This document shows positions 17,786 to 27,386 of a stretch of 64,000 nt of DNA, piece after piece (position 1 is the stretch's first letter; each line of letters opens with the position of its first letter). The notes beneath the pieces were generated by a model, which had not been told where the DNA came from, searched no databases, and was given only the letters and a program-made list of their open reading frames with translations. The position numbers and the translations under genes were made by a program. The stretch covers positions 1 to 64,000 of the forward strand of contig JAFDZA010000011.1 in the NCBI GenBank assembly GCA_018267135.1. Direction: 5' to 3'. This stretch comes from Bacteroidota bacterium (GTDB taxonomy: Bacteria; Bacteroidota; Bacteroidia; Cytophagales; Cyclobacteriaceae).

Positions 17786-19015
17786 ATGAGCAATCCATAC
17801 GCTGCTGTTCAGGTTCGCGATTTTCAATTATTTATAGTATCCCGCTTATTCATTACGCTGGCTATTTTAATTCAGGCCGTAGTGGTAGGCTGGCAAGTTT
17901 ATGAAATTACAAAAGACCCGCTTTCGTTAGGGCTCATAGGCTTGGCCGAGGCCATTCCGGCCATTGCCGTTTCGCTTTATGCCGGTCATTTAGCAGACGT
18001 AATGGAACGAAAAAAAATTATTCTGTTTTGTGTGGCTACACTTATTTTTTGTGCGGCTGCTCTTCTGTTTTTTACCTTTCATGCCGGGGCATTTATTTCA
18101 CAACACGGAGTATTTCCGATTTATACGGTAATATTTGTAAGCGGCCTAGCGCGAGGGTTTTTAACACCAGCTAACTTTTCGTTCATGCCGCAATTGGTAG
18201 ACAGGGAGTTGTACCAAAATGCCATTACGTGGAACAGCACCGTGTGGGAAGGAGCCACGGTAGTGGGGCCGGTAATTGGGGGGCTGCTGTATGGCGCGTA
18301 TGGTATTACGGCTGCCTACTCGGCCGATGTGCTGCTCATCATAGCGGCATTTATATGTTATGCCCGTATTCCTAATCGGAAACTTCCGCCCGTTACGGAA
18401 GAGCACGGGATATGGGAAAAAATAAAAGCAGGCGTACAATTTGTGTTTGGCAACCAGATTATTTTAGGCGCGATCACGCTTGATTTGTTTGCGGTGCTAT
18501 TTGGCGGGGCGGTAGCCTTACTCCCGATTTTTGCGAAAGATATTCTGGCTGTAGGAAAAGAAGGGTTTGGTTTGCTGCGGGCCGCACCCGGCATTGGGGC
18601 GGTAGCCATGGCTATTTATATTACCCGTCATCCCATAAAAAAAAATATGGGCAAAGTGCTGCTTTGGTGTGTGGCAGGTTTTGGAGTTTGCATGATCGGG
18701 TTTGGCCTATCAAAAATATTTTGGCTTTCGGTAGGGCTGCTGATTTTGAGCGGCATGTTCGATTGCGTAAGTGTCATTGTCCGGTTTAGCATGATTCATA
18801 CTCTTACTCCTGAAAACATGAAAGGTCGCGTGTCGGCCGTGAACAGCATTTTTGTAGGATCATCCAATGAAATAGGTGCGTTTGAATCTGGCGTTACGGC
18901 TCGCCTGATGGGCACGGTTACATCAGTTGTGTTTGGCGGTATGATGACACTATTGGTAGTGAGCCTCACGGGCTGGAAAGCGGTAAAACTAAGACGGCTC
19001 GATCATGTAAGCTGA
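17786..19015 (+). CDS. MFS transporter, EntS-like
   Basis: 409 residues with about twelve membrane helices. The MFS loop signature between helices 2 and 3 is GHLADVMERKKIILF (about 67-81). The fold resembles the MFS_3/EntS drug and siderophore exporter group: ARGFLTPANFSFMPQLVDRE near 130 and NMKGRVSAVNSIFVGSSNEIG near 345. It follows the NadR-type kinase by 15 bases and precedes the YigZ gene by 6, so the three probably form one transcript. Substrate unknown. Confidence 0.88.
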   Translation: MSNPYAAVQVRDFQLFIVSRLFITLAILIQAVVVGWQVYEITKDPLSLGLIGLAEAIPAIAVSLYAGHLADVMERKKIILFCVATLIFCAAALLFFTFHAGAFISQHGVFPIYTVIFVSGLARGFLTPANFSFMPQLVDRELYQNAITWNSTVWEGATVVGPVIGGLLYGAYGITAAYSADVLLIIAAFICYARIPNRKLPPVTEEHGIWEKIKAGVQFVFGNQIILGAITLDLFAVLFGGAVALLPIFAKDILAVGKEGFGLLRAAPGIGAVAMAIYITRHPIKKNMGKVLLWCVAGFGVCMIGFGLSKIFWLSVGLLILSGMFDCVSVIVRFSMIHTLTPENMKGRVSAVNSIFVGSSNEIGAFESGVTARLMGTVTSVVFGGMMTLLVVSLTGWKAVKLRRLDHVS

Positions 19016-19021
19016 TGAGAA

Positions 19022-19633
19022 ATGGTTTATTCTTTTTACACCATAGCGAAACCGGCTCAGGGGCTTTACAAAGAAAAAGGATCTAAGTTTTTATCGTTTG
19101 CATACCCCATTCAGAACGAACATTCAATCAAAGACATTCTTCCGAAATTAAAAAAAGAATATTTCGATGCACGGCATCATTGCTTTGCGTATGCCTTGGG
19201 GCCTGAAGCCAAAATATACAAAGCACATGATGATGGAGAACCTAACCACTCGGCCGGCACCCCCATTTTGGGACAGTTGCGTGCTAAAAATCTAACGAAT
19301 GTTCTAATTGTGGTAGTACGGTATTTTGGAGGCGTAAAACTGGGAGTAGGCGGTTTGGTTCAGGCTTATAAACAGGCTGCCGAGGAGGCACTTAAACAGG
19401 CCACCATAGTGGAGGTAGAAATGACAAAAGAAGTAACGGTTTCGTTTACGTACGCCCAAATGGCTGAAGTGATGAACGCTATCAAAAAATTTGAACTGCA
19501 TATTGTAAGTCAGATTTTTGAAGAGCAATGCCAGATAAATGCCGAATTGAAATGCAAGCAAGAAAACGCCTTCTATCATTATATGGCGCAACTTCAACAT
19601 AAAGGCATACAGATTATGAACCAGAAGTTGTAA
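19022..19633 (+). CDS. YigZ/IMPACT family protein
   Basis: 203 residues. The N-terminal UPF0029/IMPACT domain (about 1-125) holds GLYKEKGSKFLSFAYPI, ARHHCFAYALG, DDGEPNHSAGTPILGQL and VVVRYFGGVKLGVGGLVQAY, all strongly conserved. A C-terminal DUF1949-like ferredoxin-fold domain follows. The family is linked to translation control in eukaryotes and is uncharacterised in bacteria. It begins 6 bases after the MFS gene. Confidence 0.93.
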   Translation: MVYSFYTIAKPAQGLYKEKGSKFLSFAYPIQNEHSIKDILPKLKKEYFDARHHCFAYALGPEAKIYKAHDDGEPNHSAGTPILGQLRAKNLTNVLIVVVRYFGGVKLGVGGLVQAYKQAAEEALKQATIVEVEMTKEVTVSFTYAQMAEVMNAIKKFELHIVSQIFEEQCQINAELKCKQENAFYHYMAQLQHKGIQIMNQKL

Positions 19634-19658
19634 CTTGAAGAATACAAAAAAACAAACC

Positions 19659-20948
19659 ATGGCTACCCGAAGATCCTTTTTTCAAAAAACAGCCGGCTTG
19701 GCAGGCGCCTTGTCGCTCACTCCTTTTTTGAGCCGGGCCAAATCAGAAGATATTTCTGAAGCGCTTGTAGAATTAAACCGTTTTTCGCCCGAAGAGGCGG
19801 CCGATGAAGATGATCTGTGGGAACGCATGGCCCAAGCCTATACGGTATCGCCCAATATCTTAAATCTAAATAATGGAGGCGTCAGCCCCCAACCCAAAGT
19901 AGTGCAAGATGCCGTAGATCGGTATTACCATCTAAGCAATGAAGCTCCCACCTACTATATGTGGCAGATTTTAGATAAAGGACGCGAACCGTTAAGAAGA
20001 AAACTGGCCGCCCTGGCCGGAGTTTCACCCGAAGAAATTGCCATCAACCGAAATACAACGGAGTCGCTCGGCACATTTACCTGGGGAATAGATCTGCAGC
20101 GCGGAGACGAAATTGTTATGACCAGGCAAGATTACCCCAATATGATACACGCCTGGAAACAACGGGAGATGCGCGAAGGAGTAAAAATCAATTGGATTAA
20201 TTTGAGTTTGCCGGTTGACAATGATGACACCGTACTGAAAGCCTACATCAGTGCCACCACCCCCAAGACAAAAATCTGGCATATTACCCATCTGATGACC
20301 TGGACCGGGCAGATTTTGCCGGCAGCCAAACTGTGTGCCGAAGCACGAAAGCGCGGCATTATTTCCATCGTAGATGCAGCCCATTCTTTTGCCCATGTTG
20401 ATTATAAAATTTCAGATTTAAACTGCGATTATTTTGGCACGAGCCTGCACAAATGGCTTTGCGCCCCTTTCGGCACCGGTATGATGTACATTCGCAAAGA
20501 GCATATCGAAAAAACCTGGCCTATTTTTCCGATTGATAAACCCACCAGTGCCGACATAAAAAAATTTGAAGCCCTGGGTACTCGCTCCTTTGCCCCTGAG
20601 CAAGCCATTGGTCAGGCTATAGATTTTCATAACGCCATTGGTGCTCGCAGAAAACAAGAACGCCTCCATTACTTAAAAAGTTATTGGTGCAACGCCATCA
20701 GTAAAAACCCAAGAGTAAAATTGCATATTTCATTAAAACCGGAATACTCTTGTGCGCTGGGCACTTTTAGTGTGGACGGAATGGACGTAGGCGATATTTC
20801 TTCAAAGCTGATGGCCGATTACCAGATTCACACCGTTTCTATAAAATGGGAAAATGTTAATGCGGTGCGCGTTACGCCTCATGTTTATACCACCACCCGA
20901 GACCTCGACCGGTTTATTGAGGCTGTAGGAAAGATTGCTGCATCCTGA
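19659..20948 (+). CDS. Exported class V aminotransferase-fold PLP enzyme
   Basis: 429 residues from ATG 19659; an upstream in-frame TTG at 19635 is less likely. The N-terminus MATRRSFFQKTAGLAGALSL is a twin-arginine signal, so a folded PLP enzyme would be exported. The body is class V (cysteine desulfurase/isopenicillin N epimerase-like): NLNNGGVSPQPKVVQDAV, IAINRNTTESLGTF, SIVDAAHSFAHVDY (Asp), and the PLP lysine in FGTSLHKWLCAPFGTGMMYI. No conserved catalytic cysteine loop of desulfurases is apparent, so an epimerase- or lyase-type reaction is more likely. The true substrate is unknown. Confidence 0.88.
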   Translation: MATRRSFFQKTAGLAGALSLTPFLSRAKSEDISEALVELNRFSPEEAADEDDLWERMAQAYTVSPNILNLNNGGVSPQPKVVQDAVDRYYHLSNEAPTYYMWQILDKGREPLRRKLAALAGVSPEEIAINRNTTESLGTFTWGIDLQRGDEIVMTRQDYPNMIHAWKQREMREGVKINWINLSLPVDNDDTVLKAYISATTPKTKIWHITHLMTWTGQILPAAKLCAEARKRGIISIVDAAHSFAHVDYKISDLNCDYFGTSLHKWLCAPFGTGMMYIRKEHIEKTWPIFPIDKPTSADIKKFEALGTRSFAPEQAIGQAIDFHNAIGARRKQERLHYLKSYWCNAISKNPRVKLHISLKPEYSCALGTFSVDGMDVGDISSKLMADYQIHTVSIKWENVNAVRVTPHVYTTTRDLDRFIEAVGKIAAS

Positions 20949-21010
20949 TACCCCCACATTGCCTGAGTGGGTAATAAATTATAAATTGACCTGATCAAAA
21001 CCATTTGTGT

Positions 21011-22609
21011 ATGAATAATCGTCAGCTTTTTTTACTGGTTTCATTTATTGTGTTGCTCAGTTTGGCCGTGTGGACGTATTTTTGGCATGATGCCGTTGCC
21101 TTTTTTATTCTGGTATTGCCTTTTGTGTATATGGGCATTGCCGATATGGTTCAAACACGGCAGTCTATCAAAAGAAATTTTCCATTGTTTGGGCGGTTGC
21201 GATATGTGTTTGAAGACATGCGCCCTAAAATCCAACAATATTTTGTAGAGAGCGATACCGATGGGGCGCCCATCAACCGAAACGAGCGATCGGTTATCTA
21301 CCAGCGAGCCAAAAAACAAATTGATACCATTCCGTTTGGCACCCAGTTAGATGTGTATGCCGAAGGCTACGAGTGGATCACCCATTCTATTGCCCCCAAA
21401 GATTTTCATAAGATGGATCATCACCCGCGCGTTAGGTTTGGAGGAGAAAAATGCACACAGCCATACGACATGAGTGTGTTAAACGTATCGGCCATGAGCT
21501 TTGGGTCGCTCAGTCAAAATGCGATCGAAGCATTAAATCTGGGAGCCAAAATCGGAGGGTTTGCCCACAATACCGGAGAAGGCGGGTTGAGCCCCCACCA
21601 CCTCAAGCACGGAGGCGATATTATCTGGCAGATTGGCACGGGTTACTTTGGCGCGCGCAGTGAAGACGGAGCCTTTTCAGACACAGCGTTTCAGCAAAAT
21701 GCCACTCGCCCCAGCGTAAAAATGATTGAGATTAAACTTTCGCAGGGCGCGAAACCGGGCCATGGAGGAATTTTGCCGGCTGCCAAAAACACTCCCGAGA
21801 TCGCTGCTATCCGTTTAGTGAAGCCGGGCACTACGGTATTCTCGCCTCCCTTCCACAGCGCCTTTACCACACCCATCGAGTTAATTAAATTCATCGAGAA
21901 ACTCAGAGCCCTCTCCGGAGGCAAGCCGGTAGGGTTTAAACTTTGTATCGGTCGTAAAAGTGAATTTCTTTCCATTTGCAAAGCAATGGTGCAGATGAAC
22001 AGTTATCCTGATTTTATTACTATTGATGGGGGCGAAGGGGGCACCGGGGCTGCCCCGCCCGAGTTCTCTAATTTTGTAGGCATGCCCTTGCTCGATGCGT
22101 TGGCTTTTGCCGATGACGCGCTGACGGGTTTTAATATCCGCCATAAAATGAAAATGATTGCCTCCGGCAAAGTATTGACCGGATTTCATATTGTGCGTGC
22201 TATGGCATTGGGTGCAGACACCTGCAACTCGGCCCGTGCTATGATGATGGCACTAGGCTGCATACAAGCATTGGAATGCAATAAAAACACATGCCCCACC
22301 GGTGTGGCCACGCAAAACCCTGCGCTCATGAAAGGGTTAGTGATAGATGATAAAAAAGTAAGGGTGGCCAATTACCACAAAAATACAGTGGAAAGTTTTG
22401 TTGAGTTGATTGCGGCTGCAGGGTTAGACCATCCCGATAAAATTAACCGCTCGCATGTGTATAGGCGTGTGTTTATGAACTTGGTGAAAAATTATGAAGA
22501 AATTTTCCCCACCATACCCACGGGCAGTTTGCTGGAAGGAGGGGATGCCCCATTTGATTATGAGGAACACCTGAAACGGGCCTCGGCCGAAGTATTTGAA
22601 ATAGCCTGA
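21011..22609 (+). CDS. FMN-binding glutamate synthase family protein, membrane-anchored
   Basis: 532 residues from ATG 21011; an in-frame TTG at 21005 is the alternative. Two hydrophobic helices at about 4-48 anchor the protein. The rest is the FMN/iron-sulfur synthase domain of GltB: MSFGSLSQNAIEALNLGA, NTGEGGLSPHH, SQGAKPGHGGILPAAKNT, ITIDGGEGGTGAAPPEFS and the cysteine cluster ALECNKNTCPTGVATQNP. The glutaminase domain and the small subunit are missing, so it is not a complete glutamate synthase. This stand-alone family is widespread and its reaction is not settled. Confidence 0.92.
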   Translation: MNNRQLFLLVSFIVLLSLAVWTYFWHDAVAFFILVLPFVYMGIADMVQTRQSIKRNFPLFGRLRYVFEDMRPKIQQYFVESDTDGAPINRNERSVIYQRAKKQIDTIPFGTQLDVYAEGYEWITHSIAPKDFHKMDHHPRVRFGGEKCTQPYDMSVLNVSAMSFGSLSQNAIEALNLGAKIGGFAHNTGEGGLSPHHLKHGGDIIWQIGTGYFGARSEDGAFSDTAFQQNATRPSVKMIEIKLSQGAKPGHGGILPAAKNTPEIAAIRLVKPGTTVFSPPFHSAFTTPIELIKFIEKLRALSGGKPVGFKLCIGRKSEFLSICKAMVQMNSYPDFITIDGGEGGTGAAPPEFSNFVGMPLLDALAFADDALTGFNIRHKMKMIASGKVLTGFHIVRAMALGADTCNSARAMMMALGCIQALECNKNTCPTGVATQNPALMKGLVIDDKKVRVANYHKNTVESFVELIAAAGLDHPDKINRSHVYRRVFMNLVKNYEEIFPTIPTGSLLEGGDAPFDYEEHLKRASAEVFEIA

Positions 22610-22649
22610 CTTCACAGATAAAGCCTAATGACTTTTTGAGGTTAATTCA

Positions 22650-22657
22650 TAATTTTG
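22650..22657 (+). promoter_or_regulatory. Putative -7 element (TAATTTTG)
   Basis: TAATTTTG matches the TAnnTTTG -7 consensus of the Bacteroidota housekeeping sigma factor and lies 20 bases before the AsmA gene. No well-spaced TTG/TTTG -33 element is apparent, so support is partial. Confidence 0.3.
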
Positions 22658-22677
22658 CGGCATCATTTTTTTAAACG

Positions 22678-25131
22678 GTGAAGGCTGCCCGGAAAATTTT
22701 TCTTTACTTTTTTATTGCCCTCGTAGTTTTGCTGATCGCGTTTACCGGATCAGTTATTTTGTTTAAAGACAAAATTATTCAACAATTTATACGCGAGGCC
22801 AACAAAAACCTGAATACCCCTGTCCAAATCGGACGGGTAGATGTTTCTTCGTGGAGCGATTTCCCTAATCTTACTATTACGTTTACCGATGTGTATGTAG
22901 AAGACAGCCACCCCGGGCTATATCCGCTACTGAAAGCCAAATCAGTTTCTTTTTCGATCAACACACTGGAAGCCTGGCGGGGAAAATACTCTATCCGGGG
23001 GTTGCAGATCAGCCAAAGCGAAACACACCTAAAGGTGGATGACAAGGGCCATTCTAATTTTGTGATTACAAAAAATACAGATCCCTCCGGTCAGCAGATT
23101 GAATTTGATTTACGTAAAGTAAAACTTTCTGGTACGTATGTAGAATACAACGATCGCCAAGCCCGGCAACATCACATTTTTGAGAGCGATCAGCTCATCG
23201 CTTCTATTAAGTTAACACACGGCCGATATGCAATTGAAACCCTGGGCGATGTAACGATCGGCAAAATCGGAGTTAATAATTTATCTCTTTTAGAGAACAA
23301 GAAAGTAAATGTAAATTCAACGATAGTCTATGATGAGCCGGAGAAAACCGTTACAGTCGAAAAATCGAATATAGAATTGGGTGAATCTGAGTTTGAATTA
23401 AAAGGAGCGTATGCATTTAAAGAAAAAGAAAAAATAAATATTGAACTGCAGGGAAAGAACACCAATGTGCAAACTTTACTTTCTTTACTGCCCGATCTGC
23501 TTTCTAAAAAACTGAAACCTTATCGGAGCGAAGGCGAAATCTATTTTTCGCTAACATTAAAAGGCGACCTGCAGCACCCAAGGATAGCAGCCGAATTTGG
23601 CTGTAAAAATGCTTCCTTTGTTCATGCCGGCCTTCAATCGAAGATCGATCAGGCTAATTTTAAGGGTTCATTTGCATCGCCCTCCCTTACCGATTTTTCG
23701 CAAGCTGAAATAGTCATCCAAAACCTATCGGGCCGCCTCAATAACAAAAATTTCCAATCCGATTTCTCTATCCGGAATTTTAATGACCCCGAAGTTATCT
23801 TCGATTTTAAAGGAGAAAGCGATGCGGCTGCTATTCAAAATTTCTATCCGGTTGAAAATATCAAGGAACTGAGCGGAATCATCAACGCCAATATTTCTTT
23901 TGCCGGCAAAATTTCACTTTTAAAAAACAAAGCAACTGCCCAGCAAGTGCAAACCACCGGAAATGTAGATCTGCACGAAGTATCGTTTACTACTCAAAAC
24001 CAAATACATTTTAGTAACATCAACGGCTCGCTGCAATTTAACAAGAACGATATTGCCATGAGCAACCTGCGGGGCAACCTGGAAAAAAGCGATTTCCTGC
24101 TCAATGGTTTTTTAAAAAATGTGATTACCTATTTGTTATTTGAAAACCAACCGATTGGTATTGAAGCCGATTTGAAATCAGATTTTTTGGATTTAGATCA
24201 ATTGGTAGCGATTGGTTTAGGCTCCGAATCAAATGATTTTGGGTTTTCTATTTCTCCGCTACTGCATCTGAATTTTAATTGCGATGTAAAACGAATGAAA
24301 TACAAGCGGTTTGATACACGAAATGTAAAAGGCGATTTGCTGGTGCAGAACCAGGTGGCCGTGTCGCGTCATTTGTCATTGCGTGCCATGGGCGGAAGTC
24401 TTGATGTAAATGGAATAGTAGACGCCAAAAATGCTAAAGCCATAGATGTATCTACTTCGTTTCGTTTACATGGCATCCACATAGACAGTATATTTTATGT
24501 GTTTAATAATTTTTATCAAAATTTTATTGAAGCTAAGCACTTAAAAGGACAGGCCAATGCGGAAGTAAACCTGGAAATGAATCTGAATCAAAAACTAAAA
24601 CTCTACCCCGAAACGCTCGTGGCCGATATCGATGCGCTGGTAAAAAACGGGGAGCTTAATAATTTTGAGCCCATGCAAAAACTGAATAAATACCTGGACG
24701 ACCAGACGTTAAACCGTCTTCGCTTTGCCGATCTCAAAAACAATATCCACATTGAAAAGAAAAAAATCTTTATACCTCAAATGGAAGTGCAGACCAATGC
24801 TACGACCATTACCCTGAGCGGCACACACTCGTTTGATCAGGTAATTGATTACCGGGTAATAGCCCCCTTACGCAATAAGAAAAAAATAGACCCCGATGAA
24901 GCCTTCGGAGCGATAGAAGAAACCGGAGGGCAAACCAGAATTTTTCTAAAAATAATAGGCACGACCGAAAATTATGAAGTGAAACTGGACAAAGAAGCGA
25001 CTAAGAAAAAAATGGTAAGCGATCTGAAAAAAGAAGTGAAAGAATTGAAAGAAGCCTTTCAAAATCGCGGTGTAAAAAAGAAAAAAGAACTGGAACTTCA
25101 GAAAGACGAGTACTTTGATTGGGAAAATTAA
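22678..25131 (+). CDS. AsmA family envelope protein
   Basis: 817 residues with a GTG start. One N-terminal membrane helix (about 5-28, FFIALVVLLIAFTGSVILF) is followed by a long periplasmic beta-rich part. The AsmA start is seen in IGRVDVSSWSDFPNLTITF and VYVEDSHPGLYPLLKAKSV. The AsmA_2-like C-terminal part is around 600-770 (LKGQANAEVNLEMNL, RLRFADLKNNIHIEKKK, VIAPLRNKKKIDPDEAFG). A charged coiled tail (about 775-817) ends the protein. AsmA/TamB proteins form hydrophobic grooves that help move phospholipids or shape the outer membrane. A convergent gene follows after 1 base. Confidence 0.88.
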   Translation: MKAARKIFLYFFIALVVLLIAFTGSVILFKDKIIQQFIREANKNLNTPVQIGRVDVSSWSDFPNLTITFTDVYVEDSHPGLYPLLKAKSVSFSINTLEAWRGKYSIRGLQISQSETHLKVDDKGHSNFVITKNTDPSGQQIEFDLRKVKLSGTYVEYNDRQARQHHIFESDQLIASIKLTHGRYAIETLGDVTIGKIGVNNLSLLENKKVNVNSTIVYDEPEKTVTVEKSNIELGESEFELKGAYAFKEKEKINIELQGKNTNVQTLLSLLPDLLSKKLKPYRSEGEIYFSLTLKGDLQHPRIAAEFGCKNASFVHAGLQSKIDQANFKGSFASPSLTDFSQAEIVIQNLSGRLNNKNFQSDFSIRNFNDPEVIFDFKGESDAAAIQNFYPVENIKELSGIINANISFAGKISLLKNKATAQQVQTTGNVDLHEVSFTTQNQIHFSNINGSLQFNKNDIAMSNLRGNLEKSDFLLNGFLKNVITYLLFENQPIGIEADLKSDFLDLDQLVAIGLGSESNDFGFSISPLLHLNFNCDVKRMKYKRFDTRNVKGDLLVQNQVAVSRHLSLRAMGGSLDVNGIVDAKNAKAIDVSTSFRLHGIHIDSIFYVFNNFYQNFIEAKHLKGQANAEVNLEMNLNQKLKLYPETLVADIDALVKNGELNNFEPMQKLNKYLDDQTLNRLRFADLKNNIHIEKKKIFIPQMEVQTNATTITLSGTHSFDQVIDYRVIAPLRNKKKIDPDEAFGAIEETGGQTRIFLKIIGTTENYEVKLDKEATKKKMVSDLKKEVKELKEAFQNRGVKKKKELELQKDEYFDWEN

Positions 25132-25132
25132 A

Positions 25133-25810
25133 TTACATTCTAGAATAGTAATCTCCTTTTTCTGAAGCTGTAATTTTCAAAACATTGGCGAGTACAAGTA
25201 AAATAAGTTTTCGCGAGGCCACGAACTGGTTGAGGCCGGTGAGATTTTCAAATTCCTGAAGTGTAATGGTTTTGTGCTCATCCAGGTATTTCATTAGGGC
25301 GAGTTCGTGTTCAGCAAAGTAAAACTGCACATTCTTATTTTGTCTTTTCCTGCGAATGATTTCATTCATCTGCGGGCTTGCTTTAATGCTCATATCCTTT
25401 ACACGCACAAAACTTTCGCGCGTATTCGTTTCGTCTACAAAATACAACGGTCGTTTGGGGCTTGGTGGAATATCGAGGCGAAGCACAAACTTGTTGGGTA
25501 TAATTTCTATCAGAGAATCATGGTAGATCAGCGGTTGTTTGATGTGCTGGTCTATTGCCTGCCGCACCATTAGCAACTCTTCTTCCGGATATTTTAACCC
25601 CACCAACGTGCCATCGTCATCTACCCCAATTAATAAGGTGCCACCTTCGCTGTTGGCGAAAGCAATCATCTCGCGAACAATTTTTTCCGGCTGTGAAACT
25701 TTGTGCTTGAACTCCAGGTGCTGCCCTTCTCCTTCCATCACCAGCTTACGCAATTGATGGACTTCTTCGCTATCAATACTGGCTGGTGCCGGAGGCTTCG
25801 TCTTCTTCAT
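25133..25810 (-). CDS. AlbA_2 (Schlafen-AlbA) domain ATP-binding protein
   Basis: 225 residues. The AlbA_2 domain (about 28-140) shows HLEFKHKVSQPEKIVREMIAF, ANSEGGTLLIGVDDDGTLVG and LRLDIPPSPKRPLYF, followed by FVRVKDMSIKASPQMNEI. A winged-helix-like part (about 160-220, LMKYLDEHKTITLQEFENL) is at the C-terminus. Such proteins are putative DNA-binding regulators. The gene start overlaps the 3' end of the MoxR-type gene by 38 bases, so the two are translationally linked. Its role next to a MoxR/VWA pair is unknown. Confidence 0.83.
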   Translation of the reverse strand: MKKTKPPAPASIDSEEVHQLRKLVMEGEGQHLEFKHKVSQPEKIVREMIAFANSEGGTLLIGVDDDGTLVGLKYPEEELLMVRQAIDQHIKQPLIYHDSLIEIIPNKFVLRLDIPPSPKRPLYFVDETNTRESFVRVKDMSIKASPQMNEIIRRKRQNKNVQFYFAEHELALMKYLDEHKTITLQEFENLTGLNQFVASRKLILLVLANVLKITASEKGDYYSRM

Positions 25811-27281
25811 TGTCTTCGTTGGGCAGATTGAACATACTGCTGAGCAAATCTTTGAACTGGAGCCCAGCCGTGAGATTGTGTTTGCTAATCAAACTATATT
25901 CAGCCAAACCATGAAGTGCAAATTCCATAAAAAATAAATTTGAGCTTACCTCTTTTCCTTTTTGATATTCATGGACAAGATCCAAAAGACCGGGTATTGA
26001 CTTCAACGATTTTTCGTAATCCTGATGGCTCATATCGTGCAGCAAGTCAACCGTGTTGCCATTACCAAACCATTCCGTAATTTTTTTGTACGGACTTTTT
26101 TCCTTTTGCTTTCTGAACTTTTCCGGATCGGGGAAGTAATTCAAAAACTGGGTGCGCAAAGCTTTGCCAATTAAATTCTGCGCCACAATGCCCGGCCCCT
26201 CCTGCTGACCTTCATACACCAGCTCTACCTTTCCGGTAATAGAGGGCACTACACCTATAAAATCAGAGATGCGAATATGGGTAGTGGTTTCTTTATTAAG
26301 AAGAGCCCGCCTCTCGGCCGAGGCCACCAGATTTTCATAAGCCGAAATAGTGAGTCGTGCCGATACACCACTCTTTGCATCTACATATTCACTCTTGCGA
26401 GCCTCAAATGCAATCTGCTCGATCAAATCTTTTGCGATGTTATTTACCGAAACAACCTTGCTCTGCTCGGAACGAACACGAGCTTCCTGTTGCGTGATTC
26501 TTTTTCCTACCTCAATGGACTTAGGGTAATGTGTGATGATCTGGCTATCGATGCGATCTTTCAGTGGCGTAACAATGCTTCCGCGATTGGTATAATCTTC
26601 CGGATTGGCCGTGAACACAAATTGAATATCCAGCGGCAACCGAAGTTTGAAGCCACGAATCTGAATATCGCCTTCTTGCAAAATATTAAACAGCGCAACT
26701 TGAATTCGCGCTTGCAAATCAGGCAACTCGTTAATCACAAAAAGGCAGCGATGCGAGCGCGGCACCAACCCAAAATGAATCACACGTTCATCGGAATATG
26801 GAAGTTTAAGCGATGCAGCTTTGATCGGATCCACATCGCCAATCAAATCGGCAATGGAAACATCAGGCGTAGCGAGCTTTTCGGTGTAGCGCTCTTCGCG
26901 ATGCAGCCAGATAATTGGAGTTTCATCGCCATGTTCATTTACTTTATCGCGACCAAATCTTGAAATCGGATTTTGCGGATCATCATTCAATTCTGAACCT
27001 TCAATGACGGGAATATATTCGTCCAGCAAATTTACCATCAGGCGAGCAAGCCGTGTTTTAGCTTGTCCACGCAAGCCAAGAAAATTCACATCGTGCCCGG
27101 CAAGGATAGCCCTTTCCAAATCGGGAATTACAGTTTCTTCATAACCCCAAATCCCTTCGAAGACATTTTCTTTTTTCTTTAATTTCTCAATGAGATTTAG
27201 TCGTAATTCATCTTTGATGGTCTTGAATTTATAGCCGGAAGCTTTGAGTTCCTTAAGAGTCTTTACTTTGTTCATTAGCAT
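25773..27281 (-). CDS. MoxR/magnesium-chelatase-like AAA+ ATPase
   Basis: 502 residues, related to the ChlI/MoxR clade. Walker A is GLRGQAKTRLARLM (about 69-82). The Walker B position reads LFVINELPDL (about 180-189), with Asn in place of the usual Asp. Other marks are FGLVPRSHRC, ILQEGDIQIRGFKLRLPLDIQFVFTANPEDYTNRGSIV given in two parts (ILQEGDIQIRGFK, then FVFTANPEDY: sensor 1), and a C-terminal lid domain. An ATG at 27275 is an alternative start. MoxR ATPases act with VWA proteins as chaperones; the matching VWA gene is 2 kb upstream on the same strand, separated by the toxin-antitoxin insert. Confidence 0.85.
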   Translation of the reverse strand: MLMNKVKTLKELKASGYKFKTIKDELRLNLIEKLKKKENVFEGIWGYEETVIPDLERAILAGHDVNFLGLRGQAKTRLARLMVNLLDEYIPVIEGSELNDDPQNPISRFGRDKVNEHGDETPIIWLHREERYTEKLATPDVSIADLIGDVDPIKAASLKLPYSDERVIHFGLVPRSHRCLFVINELPDLQARIQVALFNILQEGDIQIRGFKLRLPLDIQFVFTANPEDYTNRGSIVTPLKDRIDSQIITHYPKSIEVGKRITQQEARVRSEQSKVVSVNNIAKDLIEQIAFEARKSEYVDAKSGVSARLTISAYENLVASAERRALLNKETTTHIRISDFIGVVPSITGKVELVYEGQQEGPGIVAQNLIGKALRTQFLNYFPDPEKFRKQKEKSPYKKITEWFGNGNTVDLLHDMSHQDYEKSLKSIPGLLDLVHEYQKGKEVSSNLFFMEFALHGLAEYSLISKHNLTAGLQFKDLLSSMFNLPNEDNEEDEASGTSQY

Positions 27282-27386
27282 TATTTGTTATAAGTTAAAC
27301 GTTAACCGAACTCGCTATCTCAACTATAACGGATAACGATTAACGGTATTACAGAACAAATTTAACAAAGCAAAGTTTCGTTATGC

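Noticed and set aside
20949..20978. Possible hairpin CCCAC...GTGGG after the aminotransferase gene.
   Set aside because: Stem of about five pairs and no T-run; not a convincing terminator.
27300..27350. AT-rich text with repeated AACGTTAACCG and ATAACGGATAACGATTAACGG words before the MoxR gene.
   Set aside because: The units are short and imperfect; no array or IS end can be built from them.
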